The notes under the pieces were generated by a model. The model was not told where the DNA came from, did not search any database, and worked only from the letters and a program-made list of their open reading frames with translations. DNA of 23,463 nucleotides from a virus. The position numbers were made by a program, and so were the translations under genes. The stretch is from positions 1 through 23,463 of the IMG/VR virus record IMGVR_UViG_3300026512_000060; one strand, 5' to 3'. Below, one piece after another: positions 22,834 to 23,463 of the stretch; positions within the stretch are counted from its first letter, which is position 1; every line of letters begins with the position of its first letter.

Positions 22834-22861
22834 GACGATTGGGAAAGACCAGCCAATCGTC
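22834..22861 (+). promoter_or_regulatory. 5' leader hairpin of the 127-aa gene
   Basis: GACGATTGG pairs with CCAATCGTC (9 bp, 10-nt loop) at the likely 5' end of the mRNA, followed by an A+T-rich stretch and AGGAGG. It may protect the mRNA end or be an operator. Confidence 0.55.
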
Positions 22862-22888
22862 AAATATTTATTATTAGGAGGTATTACT

Positions 22889-23272
22889 ATGTGGTTAGAT
22901 TTTAGAACAAGGTTAGAACTTAAAGAAAGTGAAATTCTAATTAAATGGGAATTAGAAGGAAATTATAAATCATTCTATGCGTCCATAATTAAGGACGCAA
23001 TAGAAGACTACTGTTACAAAGAGCTTTATATAAGTAATTGTGAAATGTCCTATATATCAAATATATTAGGTGGCAGTTTTACTGTAGTAGTAGAAAATAC
23101 TAACATAGGTAATATAAAAGAATTAATTGAAAATATTCTAGATAATATAGAGGATATAATCAAGAATAACCTTATTATCTTGCCAAGAATAATTTTAAAA
23201 ATGAAGAGAGAATTACAAGGCACAACAACACTTGTTGTATCAGTAAAGAATGTTTTAAATGCACTACCCTAA
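22889..23272 (+). CDS. Acidic small protein, first gene of the rightward unit (127 aa)
   Basis: The ATG at 22889 follows AGGAGG (22876-22881) and is preferred to an in-frame start at 22799, which lies on the promoter. The chain has WLDFRTRLELKESEILIKWELEGNYKSFYASIIKDAIEDYCYKE, then a beta segment (GGSFTVVVENT), then a long Ile/Leu/Asn-rich acidic helix (IKELIENILDNIEDIIKNN). I do not recognise the family. It is the first gene after a near-consensus promoter and so is expected early. It ends in a hairpin terminator. Such small acidic early proteins in phages often act on host functions, but nothing in the sequence shows that. Confidence 0.78.
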   Translation: MWLDFRTRLELKESEILIKWELEGNYKSFYASIIKDAIEDYCYKELYISNCEMSYISNILGGSFTVVVENTNIGNIKELIENILDNIEDIIKNNLIILPRIILKMKRELQGTTTLVVSVKNVLNALP

Positions 23273-23290
23273 CAGATAGTGCATTTTCTG
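23257..23290 (+). terminator. Terminator-like hairpin at the end of the 127-aa gene
   Basis: AAATGCACTA pairs with TAGTGCATTT (10 bp, 10-nt loop, 23257-23286), followed by TCTG. The stem covers the stop codon. The U-rich part lies mostly inside the stem, so the terminator may be leaky. Confidence 0.55.
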
Positions 23291-23344
23291 TATTCTATAG
23301 AGTATACTACATACAGTATATTTTATAGAGTGCAAAAAGCACTC
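23291..23344 (+). promoter_or_regulatory. Shared two-block leader, plus-strand copy
   Basis: TATTCTATAGAG at 23291 and TATTTTATAGAG at 23319 (28 bp apart), then the hairpin GAGTGC-AAAAA-GCACTC (23328-23344). The blocks, the spacing and the hairpin recur on the minus strand at 21649-21717. The first block is close to a palindrome (TAYTCTATAGARTA). Confidence 0.6.
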
Positions 23345-23369
23345 AAAAAACTTAAATGGAGGTATTGCT

Positions 23370-23463
23370 ATGTTAGTAATAAAGGTAGAGTATAAAAAAT
23401 TTACTAAAATATATACTTTTCAAGATGATGATTATGAGTATTATCTTGAAGAGGATAGAAAAT
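23370..23463 (+). CDS. Start of a rightward gene, truncated by the window edge
   Basis: The ATG at 23370 follows GGAGG. Only 31 codons are visible (MLVIKVEYKKFTKIYTFQDD, then an acidic tyrosine-rich stretch), and the frame is open to the edge. Nothing can be said of its function. It shares its leader with the 90-aa minus-strand gene, so the two may be controlled together. Confidence 0.7.
   Translation, partial: MLVIKVEYKKFTKIYTFQDDDYEYYLEEDRK

Larger units (their letters stand above)
22136..22888. other. Divergent control region between leftward and rightward genes
   Basis: About 750 bases without a gene. They contain the leader hairpins and promoter of the 94-aa gene (22176-22288), a T-rich, near-homopyrimidine stretch on the plus strand (about 22330-22500), CCCGCCGATTTT boxes (22443-22690), an 18-bp palindrome (22693-22710), a separated inverted repeat (22712-22741), CGATTTT boxes (22752-22815), and the promoter and leader hairpin of the rightward gene (22799-22861). 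Such a mix would fit a regulatory switch or a replication origin. Confidence 0.7.

Overview
The window is a piece of a tailed-phage (or prophage) genome, A+T-rich and bacterial in style: Shine-Dalgarno sequences of the GGAGG type, near-consensus sigma70 promoters and mostly AGA/AGG arginine codons. The gene set (N4_gp56-family major capsid protein, portal of the podovirus type, head-tail adaptor, tail hub pieces, no sheath, tube or tape-measure gene) points to a short-tailed podovirus-like virion. The host cannot be named from the sequence; a low-GC bacterium is the most I can say.

Layout. From 20701 down to the left edge runs one co-directional minus-strand operon of about 20 genes, tightly packed and often overlapping: small terminase (inferred), a DruA/DUF4338-like gene, large terminase, portal, a 61-aa protein, scaffold, major capsid protein, a 101-aa capsid-neighbour protein, adaptor, small virion-type proteins, hub N-terminal piece, a carbohydrate-binding-domain protein, a propeller-like protein, hub C-terminal piece, a Cys-rich 810-aa protein, a coiled-coil protein, a 313-aa protein and a very large (over 1,240 aa) lysine-rich protein that runs off the left edge. 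It appears to be driven by a minus-strand promoter at 20775-20804, with a three-copy 20-bp direct repeat just upstream of it.

Right of the operon is a regulatory and small-gene region. Two minus-strand small genes (21364-21636, 21851-22135) are followed by a divergent control region (22136-22888) that holds two strong opposed promoters, repeated CCCGCCGATTTT boxes, a T-rich stretch and palindromes. Rightward genes then begin (22889-23272 and 23370 onward). This looks like the switch between the late structural arm and an early or regulatory arm.

The features most worth a second look are: a DruA-like protein encoded between the two terminase genes; a dispersed palindrome TGAAATYRATTTCA found six times, two of them on start codons; a compact chain of hairpins with a possible pseudoknot (21233-21384, minus strand); a shared two-block leader in front of two small genes on opposite strands; and a tail hub that appears split over separate genes. 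Replication, lysis and lysogeny genes are not in the window.
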